From assembly GCA_029098085.1 (NCBI GenBank), contig JAQXNQ010000276.1, positions 1 to 6,204 of the forward strand: DNA of 6,204 bases. The letters are read 5' to 3'. Of the stretch, positions 5,041-6,204 are shown one piece after another. The stretch comes from Oscillospiraceae bacterium. Its GTDB lineage: Bacteria > Bacillota > Clostridia > Oscillospirales > Ruminococcaceae. Numbering within the stretch: the first letter of the stretch is position 1; each line of letters begins with the position of its first letter. Both the position numbers and the translations under genes were made by a program. The notes under the pieces were generated by a model. The model searched no databases, had not been told where the DNA came from, and was given only the letters and a program-made list of their open reading frames with translations.

Positions 5041-6204
5041 ATGAAGCTTTCAATGGAGTGGCTGCAGAATCAGACAGCCAGGAAATATCTGAAATCCTAC
5101 CTGACCATCAGCATCATTCCGGTGCTTGTGCTTTTTGTGGTCGGGTGCTTTGCCGTGGGCATCATGGGGAACCGCCGGGCGGAACAATCCATGCAGGCGG
5201 AGCTCGAGCTTCTGAAAAACGATCTGGACGCCAGCATCACCTTTATGGAAAGCAGCACCTCCCACTTGTCCGGCATGCTTTCCGGGGGACGCGAACAGAT
5301 TGCGGAGGAAGAGCAGCTGCTTCAGCAGATCCGGGTGTATCAGGAGAGCTGTCAGCTCCCCTGCACGGTGCTTTACTATCCCCGGGAAGGAAACCGGATC
5401 TATACATCCGATGAAGTCATGGGCTATGAAATGTTTCAGCGAAGCGGCGGCTGGCGGGATGAGCTGGATATGATTCAGTTTTACACCAAGCTCAACACGG
5501 TGCAGCGGCGCACTCTGCTGACCACCCGTCCCATCGGGGACGATAAAACCGGCAGCTATCTGGCCTATCTTTCACCGGTTCCATCGCTGGCTGCCTCGCC
5601 GTCTGGCTCCCTGGCCTTTCTGGTAAATCGCCAGTACTTTGATGATATGGTGAAGAGGGACTGCGGCGATTTCGGTGGATATCTGCTGATTCTGGACACC
5701 TTTTACGGCATTTCCTACGCCATGGATCAGTGCGGAGAGCATGATCTGGAGCTGGTGGGGGAAGCCCTTTCCATGCCGGACGGCGGTCAGGTGGCCTTTG
5801 CGGAGATTGACGGCGAGACCTTTGCGTTTCTCCGCACGGTTTCGACCAACTACGGCTTTACCTATTTCTATGCCATTCCCACCAGCGTTCTGTATGCGGA
5901 AAGCCTCCGGAATGTCTGGGTCCTTGCCCTGATCGGATGCAGTCTGCTGATGACGCTGATTCTGGCGGCCATGCTGACCACAGCCCACAACTGTCGGCCC
6001 TTTCTGCAGCTGGCGGGCGATCTGATTCCCGATGTACAGCCTTACCGGGCGGATCTGTTTGAGCAGATCCGGCTGCAGTACCGGAGCATGGAATCGCAGA
6101 ACAGCCGTTTGCAGCTGCAGATTCGGGACGAGAGCCTTCGCGGCAGACAGCGGCTGTTGTCCGAGCTGCTGCATGGCTGGCGGGGAGACCGGGAGCAGCT
6201 GACC
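5041..6204 (+). CDS. Membrane-anchored sensor regulator, probably AraC family (YesS-like), C-terminus cut by window edge
   Basis: 388 residues are visible and the frame is open at the right edge. The ATG at 5041 follows AGAGGT (5028-5033) at good spacing, and the protein begins with a basic amphipathic stretch. Membrane segments lie at about 20-42 and 292-314. Between them is an extracytoplasmic region of about 250 residues, the layout of a double-Cache-like sensor, though no signature residues can be claimed. After the second segment comes a helical, coiled-coil-like cytoplasmic stretch (about 345-378) ending in LRGRQRLLSELLHG (366-379). There is no clear HAMP, and no QINPHFLYN-type kinase box appears in the visible part. 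That ending resembles the linker before the DNA-binding domain of YesS-type AraC regulators rather than a YesM-type histidine kinase. The AraC helix-turn-helix would be beyond the edge. Divergent placement beside sugar importer genes supports a role in controlling them. Confidence 0.8.
   Translation, partial: MKLSMEWLQNQTARKYLKSYLTISIIPVLVLFVVGCFAVGIMGNRRAEQSMQAELELLKNDLDASITFMESSTSHLSGMLSGGREQIAEEEQLLQQIRVYQESCQLPCTVLYYPREGNRIYTSDEVMGYEMFQRSGGWRDELDMIQFYTKLNTVQRRTLLTTRPIGDDKTGSYLAYLSPVPSLAASPSGSLAFLVNRQYFDDMVKRDCGDFGGYLLILDTFYGISYAMDQCGEHDLELVGEALSMPDGGQVAFAEIDGETFAFLRTVSTNYGFTYFYAIPTSVLYAESLRNVWVLALIGCSLLMTLILAAMLTTAHNCRPFLQLAGDLIPDVQPYRADLFEQIRLQYRSMESQNSRLQLQIRDESLRGRQRLLSELLHGWRGDREQLT

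Noticed and set aside
4932..5414. A 160-codon plus-strand open frame starting within the rightward promoter
   Set aside because: Its start overlaps the -10 element, it has no ribosome site, and it runs out of frame through the regulator gene, whose ATG at 5041 is well supported.
5572..6174. A 200-codon minus-strand open frame at the right end
   Set aside because: It is the codon-aligned antisense of the membrane regulator; the plus-strand frame has membrane segments, a ribosome site and a strong promoter.

Overview
The window looks like chromosomal DNA from a Gram-positive bacterium, most likely a Clostridia-type Bacillota of moderately high GC (gut Oscillospiraceae/Lachnospiraceae-like; the lineage is inferred, not proven). 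Grounds: a lipoprotein signal with a long Ser/Thr linker on the binding protein, strong AGGAGG-type ribosome sites, textbook sigma-A promoters, TTG and GTG starts, and the LplB/LplC-type permease pair typical of Bacillota. No RNA gene, insertion sequence, phage gene or CRISPR array was seen.

Layout. Four genes read leftward from a central control region: an extracellular solute-binding lipoprotein (4607 to 2862), a first ABC permease (2755 to 1808), a second ABC permease (1774 to 872) and a sugar phosphate isomerase/epimerase-type TIM-barrel protein (765 to the left edge, C-terminus cut off). One gene reads rightward from the same region (5041 to the right edge, C-terminus cut off). It is a two-pass membrane protein with a large extracytoplasmic sensor region, best explained as a membrane-anchored AraC-family (YesS-like) regulator. 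The intergenic region 4608-5040 carries a near-perfect extended -10 promoter for the regulator with a palindrome over its -10, and one or two weaker promoter candidates for the transporter.

How it works together (inference from the families). The regulator probably senses a sugar-derived signal outside the cell and controls the divergent import genes. The lipoprotein captures an oligosaccharide or sugar derivative and the two permeases form the channel. The ATPase is not in the window, as is usual for this subclass, which often borrows a shared MsmX/MsmK-type ATPase. The isomerase-like enzyme would act on the imported sugar. The substrate cannot be read from the sequence.

The most interesting signals are regulatory. 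A hairpin terminator sits between the binding-protein gene and the permeases, the permeases use weak TTG and GTG starts while their neighbours use ATG, and the isomerase gene has its own strong promoter whose -10 core (TGCTATACTG) is the same as that of the regulator. Together these suggest graded expression: much binding protein, little permease, separately driven enzyme. I found no convincing evidence of a wholly new biological system; this is a recognisable carbohydrate-uptake locus with some unusual control features.
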